Assembly: GCF_028618695.1 (NCBI RefSeq)
Contig: NZ_JAQIVI010000673.1
Location: 1 to 13,798, forward strand
DNA: 13,798 nt
Origin: Natrinema soli
GTDB lineage: Archaea > Halobacteriota > Halobacteria > Halobacteriales > Natrialbaceae
Direction: 5' to 3'
Positions 7,210 to 13,798 of the stretch are shown here, in pieces. The notes under the pieces were generated by a model that made no database searches, was not told the DNA's origin, and worked only from the letters and a program-made list of their open reading frames with translations. The number at the start of each line of letters is the position of its first letter. Position 1 is the stretch's first letter. A program made the position numbers and the translations under genes.

Positions 7210-8355
7210 TTACACCTGCGTGAGTTCGCGTTCGGTTTCGAGGCGACGGTTGCAGAGCGCGTCGCCGCCGGTTCCGTCGAAAACGTGGATCCGCTCGGGA
7301 TCGAGCGTTACCACGACCGATTCGCCCGCTTCCACGACGTGCATCCCGTCGGTCACCGCCTGCAGGACGTCGTGATCGCTCGCCGCGTCGGCGTGCGTGA
7401 GGTGGACCACGTTCTGATCGCCGTGGGTCTCCGTGACCGTTACCGTCATCCGGTACTCGTGGTCGCCGAGCGGAGCCGATTCGTCTTCGTCCCGCCGGAC
7501 GTCGACCGCTTCGGGACGGATCCCGATGACGAGGTCGTCGACATCGCCGACGACGTCGGCCAGTCGGTCGTCGAACGGATACTCGAGGAAGTCGCCCGCG
7601 AAGCCGGCTTTGGACCGCCGGCCGCGGAGGAAGTTCATCATCGGTTCGCCGATGAAGCCCGCGACGAACTGGTTCGCCGGCTCGTGGTAGAGCTCAAGCG
7701 GTTCGCCGACCTGCTGGAGGCTGCCGTCGTTTAACACCGCGATCCGGTCGCCCATCGTCATCGCCTCGGTCTGATTGTGGGTGACGTAGACCGTCGTCAC
7801 GTCGAGGTCGGCCTGCAGGTTCTGAAGCTCCGCCCGCATCTGGGACCGGAGCTTGGCGTCTAAGTTCGCGAGCGGTTCGTCCATCAGGAACGCTTCGGGA
7901 TCGCGGACGATCGCCCGGCCAAGCGCGACGCGCTGTTGCTGGCCGCCCGAGAGTTCGCCCGGTTTGCGATCGAGGAGGGCCTCGATGCCGAGGTCGGCGG
8001 CGACCTCCTCGACGCGCTCGTCCATCTCGTCTGCCGTGTACCCCGCTTCCTCTTCCAGCCCGAACCGGACGTTCTCGCGGACGGTCATGTGCGGATAGAG
8101 GGCGTAATCCTGGAAGACCATCGCGATATCCCGGTTCTGCGGGACGCGGTAGTTCATGTGATCGCCGTCGATGTAGAGGTTCCCCTCGCTGGTCGTCTCG
8201 AGGCCGGCGATCATGCGCAGCGTCGTCGATTTGCCACAGCCCGAGGGGCCGACCAGGACGAGGAACTCGCTGTCCTCGATGTCGAGGGTCACGTCCTCGA
8301 CGGCGACCGTATCTCCGAACCGTTTCGTCAGGTGATCGAGTTGAATTCGTCCCAT
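7210..8355 (-). CDS. xacJ: Sugar ABC transporter ATP-binding protein (XacJ-like, CUT1/MalK family)
   Basis: The second transporter ATPase, also 381 residues. Walker A GPSGCGKST lies at 36-44, Q-loop Gln82, signature LSGGQ at 135-139, Walker B FLMDEP at 156-161 (Glu160) and switch His193 in VTHNQTEA. The last 140 residues are a TOBE domain with GIRPEA and an acidic loop (RRDEDESA) not present in XacK. The ATG at 8355 follows the xacI stop by 3 nt (TAACCGATG), and the stop is 1 nt from the xacK start, showing tight operon packing. Two intact ATPases suggest a heterodimeric motor, whereas many CUT1 systems use one ATPase as a homodimer. Both copies keep all catalytic residues. Confidence 0.9.
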   Translation of the reverse strand: MGRIQLDHLTKRFGDTVAVEDVTLDIEDSEFLVLVGPSGCGKSTTLRMIAGLETTSEGNLYIDGDHMNYRVPQNRDIAMVFQDYALYPHMTVRENVRFGLEEEAGYTADEMDERVEEVAADLGIEALLDRKPGELSGGQQQRVALGRAIVRDPEAFLMDEPLANLDAKLRSQMRAELQNLQADLDVTTVYVTHNQTEAMTMGDRIAVLNDGSLQQVGEPLELYHEPANQFVAGFIGEPMMNFLRGRRSKAGFAGDFLEYPFDDRLADVVGDVDDLVIGIRPEAVDVRRDEDESAPLGDHEYRMTVTVTETHGDQNVVHLTHADAASDHDVLQAVTDGMHVVEAGESVVVTLDPERIHVFDGTGGDALCNRRLETERELTQV

Positions 8356-8358
8356 CGG

Positions 8359-9291
8359 TTATCCACTCTCCGTGCGCAGTCCTTCCGCGAACTGTTCGGC
8401 GAACGCGACGTACAGGATGATTGTCGGCAGGGCGGCGAGGAACGCGGCCGACATCCGGATCCCGAAGTCGACACCGGAGGTCGACGCGCCGATCGCCGGC
8501 AGGATCAGCGTCACCGGGGCTGCGGGGTGGTTCGCCCCCGTGATGAGGGTGAACGAGAACAGGAACTCGTTGTAGATCTGGGTGAACTGGTAGATGAACA
8601 CCACGGCGAACATCGGCTTCGAGATCGGCAACACGATGCGGCGGTAGATCTTCGTAATGCTCGCTCCGTCGATCTTGGCCGCCTCCACCAGCGAATCGGG
8701 GAGGCTCTTGTAGTACGATCGGAAGAGGATCGTACAGATCGGAATCCCGTACGCGACGTGGGTAATAATCAGCGGGACCAGCTCCGAGTGGTAACTCTGG
8801 AAGAGCGGCGCGGCCGCAAACAGCGGCTCGAGCATCCGCGCGAGCGGAAAGAGGTTGTTCCAGAACCGTGCCAGCGGCACGAGCACGGCCTGGTACGGAA
8901 CGAAAACACCGACCAGGAACAGCGAGAGTACCGCCAGTTGACCGCGCCAGTTGACCATCGTGAGGCCGTAGGCGGCCATGCTCGCCAGCAACACGTTAAG
9001 GATCGTCGCCGGAATCGCCATGAGCAGCGAGTTCACGAACGAGTTCGTCAACTGACTGAACGCGTACTCGAGGTTCTCGAGCGTGAACCCCTCGCCGACC
9101 GGCGGCGCGAACGGCAGCGACCGCGCGACGGCCTCGTTGGTCTTCAGCGCCGTCATGATCCCCGTCTCGAGGGGGACGAGGAAGAACCCCAGGAAGAGGA
9201 CGACCAGCGTGTACTGGCCGACCCGTCTGAGGTCGACATCCTCGACGAGCGATGCGACGTCGATGTTCGTATCAGAAGTGGATCGTGACAT
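8359..9291 (-). CDS. xacI: Sugar ABC transporter permease (XacI-like, MalG type)
   Basis: A 310-residue inner permease subunit with about six membrane helices. The ATPase-coupling EAA loop reads LVEAAKIDGAS (202-211), with the conserved Gly209. The ATG at 9291 is chosen because it lies 2 nt after the xacH stop (TGACTATG), has GGGAG about 9 nt upstream, and gives a MalG-like N-terminus. The frame stays open for another 900 nt upstream, but that part is an Arg-rich shadow of xacH. An unusually long loop at about 139-173 (ARFWNNLFPLAR to HSELVP) separates the third and fourth helices and should face outside. It pairs with XacH to form the channel. Confidence 0.88.
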   Translation of the reverse strand: MSRSTSDTNIDVASLVEDVDLRRVGQYTLVVLFLGFFLVPLETGIMTALKTNEAVARSLPFAPPVGEGFTLENLEYAFSQLTNSFVNSLLMAIPATILNVLLASMAAYGLTMVNWRGQLAVLSLFLVGVFVPYQAVLVPLARFWNNLFPLARMLEPLFAAAPLFQSYHSELVPLIITHVAYGIPICTILFRSYYKSLPDSLVEAAKIDGASITKIYRRIVLPISKPMFAVVFIYQFTQIYNEFLFSFTLITGANHPAAPVTLILPAIGASTSGVDFGIRMSAAFLAALPTIILYVAFAEQFAEGLRTESG

Positions 9292-9293
9292 AG

Positions 9294-10247
9294 TCAAAGG
9301 CTCCCCTGTCGATGCTGGTAGACGAGATACGGTGCGATGACGCTGAGCGCGAGTAGCAGTAACATCGTCGCGATAGCGGCCGCGTAGGCCCACTTCCCGA
9401 ACTTGAACGCCTGCCGGACCATCAGCGTGGCCAGGATGTCGGTACCGTTCGGCGGGCGGTACTGCCCGACGAGCGCGTAGAGGAAGGTGAACGCTTTGAG
9501 CGCGAACACCATCAGGACGACGGCCGCGCTGACCGACGATTCCTTCAGCTGCGGGATGATGATCCGCAGGTAGGTGCGGGTGGTACTCGCCCCGTCGACC
9601 TTCGCCGCCTCGAACTGGTCGGAGGGGATCGACTGGAGTCCCGCCAGATAGACGACCATCGCGTAGCCGCTGAACTGCCAGACCAGCGCGAAGATGACCG
9701 ATGCGAGCGCGATTTCGGGATTTCCGAGCCAGTCGATCGGCTCGAATCCGAGCGTCGTCACGATGATCGTCAACACCCCGTTCTCCTGGTTGTACATCCA
9801 CAACCAGAGCTGGGCCGTCACGACAAACGAGAGCGCCATCGGCAGAAGATAGATCGTCTGAATCTTGTCCTTGTATCGGATCCCGTGATCCAGAAGGATC
9901 GCGAGAAAGAGCCCCAGAGCGAGCGAAACCGTCGTAAAGGCGATGAGCAAGACGAGGTTGTTTATCGCCGCCTCCCGAAACGCGTCGTTCGAGAGGGCGG
10001 TCGCGTACATTTCGAAGTCGAAGTTCGAGAACGTCGGCCGGCCGAGGCCGGCATAGTCGGTGAGCGAAATTACGACGTTGTATCCGATGCCACCGTAGAC
10101 GGCGATCCCCATCAGAATAAACGGAATCCCCCAGTACGGTGACGACCGGACGAAGTCGCTGTTCAGGAAGTACCTGAGCTTCGTCTCCCAACCGACCACC
10201 TCCTCTGTCGGTACTGCTGTCGATTCGGTCGTGTCTCCTGTTGCCAT
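9294..10247 (-). CDS. xacH: Sugar ABC transporter permease (XacH-like, MalF type)
   Basis: A 317-residue permease with about six transmembrane segments. The first is at about 40-62 and is followed by the external stretch ending LAILLD. The EAA coupling loop reads QFEAAKVDGAST (211-222). The start is placed at ATG 10247. A TTG 12 nt further upstream is in frame, but a TATA-like TTTTTATTAT at 10271-10280 lies 28 nt before 10247, which predicts an mRNA beginning at that ATG. Its stop is 2 nt before the xacI start. It forms the membrane channel together with XacI. Confidence 0.88.
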   Translation of the reverse strand: MATGDTTESTAVPTEEVVGWETKLRYFLNSDFVRSSPYWGIPFILMGIAVYGGIGYNVVISLTDYAGLGRPTFSNFDFEMYATALSNDAFREAAINNLVLLIAFTTVSLALGLFLAILLDHGIRYKDKIQTIYLLPMALSFVVTAQLWLWMYNQENGVLTIIVTTLGFEPIDWLGNPEIALASVIFALVWQFSGYAMVVYLAGLQSIPSDQFEAAKVDGASTTRTYLRIIIPQLKESSVSAAVVLMVFALKAFTFLYALVGQYRPPNGTDILATLMVRQAFKFGKWAYAAAIATMLLLLALSVIAPYLVYQHRQGSL

Positions 10248-10270
10248 CGAACTAGCCAATAGTCGCCACC

Positions 10271-10280
10271 ATAATAAAAA
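10271..10280 (-). promoter_or_regulatory. T-rich element between xacG and xacH: internal promoter and/or xacG terminator
   Basis: The 82-bp gap between xacG and xacH is the only loose joint in the transporter operon. On the minus strand it holds TTTTTATTAT, centred 28 nt before the xacH ATG. That distance fits a TATA box for a leaderless xacH mRNA. The five-T run also fits an archaeal terminator about 50 nt after the xacG stop. Either use would separate binding-protein expression from permease and ATPase expression. Confidence 0.5.
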
Positions 10281-10329
10281 TTGAGTTATGTTACGACGCG
10301 CTCGTCCTCCTCGTTCGATCGCGCGACGA

Positions 10330-11619
10330 CTACTGAGAGGCCGCGTCCAGCAAGCCGTCCGCCGCCGTCTCGGCGTCGTACGGATTCGAGAAGTTATTCC
10401 CGATAGCGCTCTTGCAGGCGTTCATCGACTCGGGATCGAGGGCGAGGCCGTGAGCGATCGTCGGCGGATACGCCTCTGAGTCGGTGAGGTCCTCGTAGGT
10501 CATCGCCAGGAAGTCCGACAACTCGCTCGGATCGATGTCGGTTCGGAGCGGTACCGATCCCTTGAGGTTGTTGAACGCGATCTGCGCCTCCTTCGTCCCC
10601 ACGAACTTCTGCCACGTGATCGTCTCCTCGCGGCTCGGATTGTTCGACGGCGTGACGAACGCGTCGACGTGGTAGAAGTACAGTCCCTCGGTGCCCGGGA
10701 AGGGAACCCAGTCCCATTCCTCGCCAAAGTTAAACTCCTCGTCGGCTCGGAACATCCCGTAGAGCCAGTTGCCGCCGTGCATACAGGCGGCGTCGTCGGC
10801 GATTAACTTCTGAGCGGCTTCCGTGTAACCGATCGAAGAGGCGTCGCCGGGAATGTAGTTCTCCTGAATCTCCCGTAACGTCTCGAGCGCGCCGATCATC
10901 TTCCCGCGGTCGCCGTTCCCCTCGATGAAGTTCGTGTACGCGTCGACGCCGCTCTGGCTCGTGAGGATCTGCGCCCACGTCTGGAGACCGAGGAACGGGG
11001 CACGCATCCCGTGTGAAAAGGGCGTGTAGTCGGTGTTCTGGTCGATCGTCTCGAGCGCGTCCATGAGATCGGAAACGCTCCCGAGGCTCTCTGCGTCGAC
11101 GCCCGCCTCGTCGAAGGCCGCCGTATTGTAAAACAGGTTGTTCATCCGGTGCGATCCGATCGGGACCGCCGGCATCTTATCGTTGTACGTACAGATATCG
11201 ACGACCCGATCCTGCATGCTGTCCTTGTATCCCTCGGCTTCCCAGACGTCCTCCTCGAGGTCCATCAGGGCTCCGTCGTACCTGTTCAGGTTCTTCCCCG
11301 GCCAGTTCGCGAAGGAACTCATCGCGTTCGAGTTGGACAATCGACGGAGCAGGGTGCTGTTCAACTCGACGTTCCCGTCGCCGCCAACCGCCCGAAAGTT
11401 CGCCGGGACGTCCGAGTGCGCGTCCTCGAACGCGCTCGTCAGCGCGTCGACGGCGTCCGCACCGTCCCCGCCGGTCCAGCCGTGCAGCACCTCGAGGTCG
11501 CCCGATTCGCTGCCGCCGCCACCGACGCAGCCCGCCATCCCCAGTGCAGCACCCGCCGCGATGCCACCGAGATACGTTCGTCTACCGACACCCTTGTCCG
11601 GTTTGTCATTGTCAACCAT
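10330..11619 (-). CDS. xacG: Extracellular sugar-binding lipoprotein of ABC transporter (XacG-like)
   Basis: A 429-residue family 1 extracellular solute-binding protein that captures sugar outside the cell and delivers it to XacH/XacI. The N-terminus is a Tat lipoprotein signal: Arg13-Arg14 in RRTYLGG, an Ala/Gly-rich hydrophobic stretch, then lipobox MAGC with the lipidated Cys31 and a Gly/Ser linker, typical of haloarchaeal exported proteins. ATG 11619 is preferred over an in-frame TTG at 11631 because the TATA box at 11641-11652 predicts transcription starting near 11620. The mature chain is acidic and ends in NPYDAETAADGLLDAASQ. It is the first gene of the transporter operon. The ligand (pentose, pentoside or other sugar) cannot be read from sequence; pentose is inferred from the neighbouring catabolic genes. 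Confidence 0.9.
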   Translation of the reverse strand: MVDNDKPDKGVGRRTYLGGIAAGAALGMAGCVGGGGSESGDLEVLHGWTGGDGADAVDALTSAFEDAHSDVPANFRAVGGDGNVELNSTLLRRLSNSNAMSSFANWPGKNLNRYDGALMDLEEDVWEAEGYKDSMQDRVVDICTYNDKMPAVPIGSHRMNNLFYNTAAFDEAGVDAESLGSVSDLMDALETIDQNTDYTPFSHGMRAPFLGLQTWAQILTSQSGVDAYTNFIEGNGDRGKMIGALETLREIQENYIPGDASSIGYTEAAQKLIADDAACMHGGNWLYGMFRADEEFNFGEEWDWVPFPGTEGLYFYHVDAFVTPSNNPSREETITWQKFVGTKEAQIAFNNLKGSVPLRTDIDPSELSDFLAMTYEDLTDSEAYPPTIAHGLALDPESMNACKSAIGNNFSNPYDAETAADGLLDAASQ

Positions 11620-11640
11620 ACGAATTGGCAAATAATCCCA

Positions 11641-11652
11641 TATATTTATAAA
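11641..11652 (-). promoter_or_regulatory. TATA box of the xacGHIJK operon
   Basis: TTTATAAATATA on the minus strand is the strongest TATA box in the window, centred 27-29 nt before the ATG at 11619. It abuts the palindrome TTACCGGTAA (11654-11663). Confidence 0.7.
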
Positions 11653-11975
11653 GTTACCGGTAAGGGGTGGGAGAGGCGGTGCGATCGAGACGTCACCGCC
11701 GAGGTCGTCGCTGTCCGTGTACTGACCGCGTTCGGTTGAGAACGGCCCGCTCGGCGGTATACGTTACGAGCGCGTGGTCGGCGAAAAGGGACGAGAACTG
11801 CTATGGAAGTTGACTCTCGTTCGGTTCGCGGCCGACGACCGATTCGTCGGCGCGTTCGACCAGTACGGTCGAACGGGCGATCGATTCATCGATCTAACAC
11901 GGCCGTGAGACGCGTTCAACGTGGCTCGTCCGTCATCGGCCGACTGGACCGATAGGTCGCGTACTCGATCTCGGC
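11653..11975. other. Gap between xacD and xacG, no clear gene
   Basis: About 320 bp upstream of the xacG promoter and downstream of xacD. A plus-strand open stretch from 11726 to 11908 translates to an acidic, haloarchaeal-looking 60-residue peptide (GEKGRELLWKLTLVRFAA, then DDRFVGAFDQYG). It has no ATG, an upstream stop, no recognised family and no promoter, so it is not called as a gene. No T tract of five or more is seen after the xacD stop. Confidence 0.5.
11654..11663. promoter_or_regulatory. Palindrome TTACCGGTAA next to the xacG TATA box (candidate operator/BRE region)
   Basis: A perfect 10-bp palindrome sits one base upstream of the TATA box, where the TFB recognition element would be. 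A dimeric regulator bound here could block or help TFB. GGTAAC, part of this site, recurs at 4455-4460 upstream of gntP. Confidence 0.35.
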
Positions 11976-13205
11976 TTACGCCTCGTCAAACATCTCGGCG
12001 CCGTCAGCCAGGTGCTCCTCGACGGCGTCGAGGTCGAGCGTGAGGCCGAGGCCCGGTTTCTCCGGCACGTCGGCGTACCCTTCGTGGATGATATCCTCCT
12101 CGACGAGGTCCGACCACCAGCCGAGTTCGTAGGAGTGGTACTCCACGGCCAGCGAGTTCGGGATCGCCGCACCGACGTGGATGCTCGCCATCGTTCCGAT
12201 CGGCGAGGAGACGTTGTGCATCGCGACCGGCACGTAGTACAGATCCGCCAGATCCGCGATCTTCCGGGTCTGGCGCATCCCGCCGACGCGGGGCACGTCC
12301 GGTGCGACGATGTCGACCGCCTGCTCCTCGAGCAGTCGGCGGTTGCCGTGATCGCGGTAGACGTTCTCGCCGACCGTGATCGGCGTCGCCGTCCGTTTGG
12401 TGACCTCCGCTTGTACGTCGTGGTTCTCCGGCGGGATCGGGTCCTCGAGCCACCAGATGTCGTACTCCTCGAGGCGCTCGGTGAGGCGGTGTGCGCTGCC
12501 GGCGCTGAACGACCAGTGACAGTCGAAGGCGACGTCGGCGCGGTCGCCGATGCGTTCGGTGACTTTCTCGACGATTTCGGCCTTGTGTTCGATCTCGGGT
12601 CCACGAAGGTGCCGATTCGCGCGGTCCTTCTCGTGTCCCGAAGGGACGTCGAGGTCGAACTTCAGCGCGTCGTACCCCAACTCCTCGACGACGCGTTCGG
12701 CTTCGTCCGCACAGGCGTCGGGGTCGGCCTCCTCCTCGGTGTGGCAGTCGCAGTACATCCGCATCTCGTCGCGGTACTTGCCACCGATAAGCTGGTAGGC
12801 CGGCACCTCGAGAATCTTCCCGGCGACGTCGTGCAGCGCGAGTTCGATACCGGAGATCGCCGATATCGCCTTTCCGGCGATCGAGCCCTCGCCGGAGAGC
12901 TTCTGGACGAGGTGTTCGTAGAGTCGATCGATGTCGAGCGGGTTCTCGCCCTCGAGGAACGGCGCCATGCGCTCGATGATCTCCTGTTCGCCGGCGCCCC
13001 AGTAGGACTCGCCGTTGCCGACGATCCCCGCATCGGTGTAGACGCGTACCAGCGTCCACGGGTAGTTGCCGTCGACGATGGTCGTCTGAACGTCCGTGAT
13101 CTCGACGTCGCGCGGCCCGCGGTCGGCGGAAACGCCCATCGTCTCCGCGGAGAGGTCGCGCATCGTGTACTCTGCGTTCGGGTCGGACAGCTGTCTGTAG
13201 TCCAT
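11976..13205 (-). CDS. xacD: Enolase-superfamily sugar-acid dehydratase (XacD-like xylonate/gluconate dehydratase)
   Basis: A 409-residue mandelate racemase/muconate-lactonizing-enzyme family member that removes water from aldonates (xylonate, arabinonate or gluconate) to give 2-keto-3-deoxy acids. Metal and catalytic residues are visible: Lys182 in ALKFDLDVP, Asp228 and His230 in VAFDCHWSF, Glu254 in WWLEDPIPP, Glu280 in TVGENVYR and His330 in VAMHNVSSP. The Asp-x-His pattern matches the mannonate/gluconate dehydratase subgroup. An N-terminal capping domain precedes the barrel, and a C-terminal WW-containing segment completes it. The ATG at 13205 has a TATA-like TTTTAGTA about 30 nt upstream. 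XacE and XacF in this window would use its product. Haloarchaeal XacD and gluconate dehydratase are close relatives, so the C5 versus C6 preference is inferred from context only. Confidence 0.87.
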   Translation of the reverse strand: MDYRQLSDPNAEYTMRDLSAETMGVSADRGPRDVEITDVQTTIVDGNYPWTLVRVYTDAGIVGNGESYWGAGEQEIIERMAPFLEGENPLDIDRLYEHLVQKLSGEGSIAGKAISAISGIELALHDVAGKILEVPAYQLIGGKYRDEMRMYCDCHTEEEADPDACADEAERVVEELGYDALKFDLDVPSGHEKDRANRHLRGPEIEHKAEIVEKVTERIGDRADVAFDCHWSFSAGSAHRLTERLEEYDIWWLEDPIPPENHDVQAEVTKRTATPITVGENVYRDHGNRRLLEEQAVDIVAPDVPRVGGMRQTRKIADLADLYYVPVAMHNVSSPIGTMASIHVGAAIPNSLAVEYHSYELGWWSDLVEEDIIHEGYADVPEKPGLGLTLDLDAVEEHLADGAEMFDEA

Positions 13206-13231
13206 CGACAGTTGTGGATTACGACAGTCAC

Positions 13232-13239
13232 TACTAAAA
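13232..13239 (-). promoter_or_regulatory. TATA-like element of xacD
   Basis: TTTTAGTA on the minus strand is centred 30 nt before the xacD ATG, giving an expected leader of only a few bases. The four-T run may also help end the upstream dehydrogenase transcript, whose stop lies about 50 nt away. Confidence 0.4.
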
Positions 13240-13286
13240 CTTCCGTCTGAAACGAGACCACGCGAGGACCGTTCAGCCAGAGCCCC

Positions 13287-13798
13287 TCAGTCCCGGAGGA
13301 CGGAAACGTCGAAAACCGGCTTGCAGGTCCCGCCTTCGAGGAACGTCTCGAACGCCTCGTCGGCCTCGAGTAGGCTGAAGCGATCGTCGAGGAACGTCGC
13401 GTGGTCGACGTCGCCCGAGGCGATCAGTCGGAGCGAGCGCTCGAAGTCTTCGTACATCGAGGCGTACGAGCACTGGAGGTCGATCTCCGCGCGCACGAGC
13501 GGGGAGTAGGGCATCGTCGTTTCCCCGGTCTGTCCGACGAGGACGATCTGACCGCCCTTGCGCACTTCGTCGACCGCCATCGTCAGCCCCGATGGGTGGC
13601 CGGTCGTGTCGAAGACCACGTCGTAGCCCACGCCGTCGGTCAGTTCGTCGCGACGCGCCTGGAGGTCGTCTGCCTCGACGTTAATCGTCTGGAACCCGAG
13701 CTCCTCGGCCAGCGGCAGCCGGTAATCGGCGTCCTGGCCGACGCCGGCGACGACGACCTCCCCGCCCTGCGCCCGTGCGATCTGGGCCGTCAACTGGC
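13287..13798 (-). CDS. Zinc-type medium-chain dehydrogenase, C-terminal part (5' end off window)
   Basis: About 170 C-terminal residues of a medium-chain alcohol/polyol/sugar dehydrogenase; the frame enters from the right edge, so the N-terminal catalytic zinc domain is not seen. The visible part is the Rossmann domain: LTAQIARAQGGEVVVAGVG, then GVGYDVVFDTTGHPSGL and KGGQIVLVGQTG, ending in the usual closing region RFSLLEADEAFETFLEGG. This layout resembles threonine/sorbitol dehydrogenases. It is on the same strand as xacD with 81 bp between them, so cotranscription is possible although xacD has its own TATA-like box. A role in oxidising the imported sugar or a polyol is suggested by position only. 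Substrate and cofactor preference are unknown. Confidence 0.8.
   Translation of the reverse strand, partial: QLTAQIARAQGGEVVVAGVGQDADYRLPLAEELGFQTINVEADDLQARRDELTDGVGYDVVFDTTGHPSGLTMAVDEVRKGGQIVLVGQTGETTMPYSPLVRAEIDLQCSYASMYEDFERSLRLIASGDVDHATFLDDRFSLLEADEAFETFLEGGTCKPVFDVSVLRD

Noticed and set aside
7936..9288. 450-residue plus-strand frame opposite xacJ and xacI
   Set aside because: Spans two real minus-strand genes and is an Arg/Glu/Asp-rich low-complexity translation without a family signature.
9292..10191. Upstream extension of the xacI frame, giving a 610-residue protein
   Set aside because: The extra 300 codons are Arg/Gly/Asp-rich and lie wholly over xacH in another frame. xacH has clear membrane helices and an EAA loop, and the ATG at 9291 has translational coupling and a Shine-Dalgarno-like GGGAG.
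10248..10259. TTG at 10259 as the xacH start
   Set aside because: An ATG four codons downstream sits at leaderless distance from a TATA-like element, and the extra residues add nothing recognisable.
11620..11631. TTG at 11631 as the xacG start
   Set aside because: The TATA box at 11641-11652 predicts transcription starting near 11620, downstream of that TTG; the ATG at 11619 also gives a standard Tat lipoprotein leader.
12012..13250. 412-residue plus-strand frame opposite xacD
   Set aside because: Antisense shadow of the dehydratase, whose active-site residues are all intact on the minus strand.

Overview
The window reads as haloarchaeal chromosome or megaplasmid DNA. It is GC-rich, its proteins are strongly acidic (Asp/Glu-rich, Lys-poor), and most operon-leading genes have a TATA-like box 26-30 nt before the start codon, as in leaderless archaeal transcripts. 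The genus cannot be fixed from this sequence. The gene set matches the xac pentose-oxidation genes known from Haloferax volcanii, so those names are used here by resemblance; no alignment was run.

Layout, left to right. (1) Bases 1-1049, minus strand: N-terminal part of a GH3 beta-glycosidase running off the left edge. (2) Bases 1050-1889: long non-coding gap holding the xacF terminator, a perfect inverted repeat and possible fossils of regulatory genes on the minus strand. (3) Bases 1890-4308: a divergent pair, xacF-like 2-oxoglutarate semialdehyde dehydrogenase (minus) and xacE-like FAH-fold 2-keto-3-deoxy-pentonate dehydratase (plus), each with its own near-leaderless promoter. (4) Bases 4309-5982: a promoter carrying three copies of a 12-bp motif at exact 23-bp spacing, then a GntP-family aldonate permease (plus). 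(5) Bases 11619 down to 6063, minus strand: a CUT1 sugar ABC transporter, xacGHIJK (lipoprotein binding protein, two permeases, two paralogous ATPases). It converges on gntP. (6) Bases 11976-13205, minus strand: xacD-like sugar-acid dehydratase of the enolase superfamily. (7) Bases 13287-13798, minus strand: C-terminal part of a medium-chain zinc-type dehydrogenase running off the right edge.

How the genes fit together (inference from family knowledge). The ABC transporter imports a pentose or short oligosaccharide. The GH3 enzyme, which lacks a visible export signal, could release monosaccharide inside the cell. A sugar dehydrogenase oxidises it to an aldonate. XacD dehydrates the aldonate to 2-keto-3-deoxy-pentonate, XacE dehydrates that to 2-oxoglutarate semialdehyde, and XacF oxidises this to 2-oxoglutarate for the TCA cycle (Weimberg-type pathway). 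GntP would let the cell take up aldonates directly and enter at the XacD step. The usual first enzymes (XacA-type dehydrogenase, XacC-type lactonase) and a XacR-type regulator are not in the window; the partial dehydrogenase at the right edge is a candidate for the first oxidation. No rRNA, tRNA, CRISPR array or intact insertion sequence was seen.
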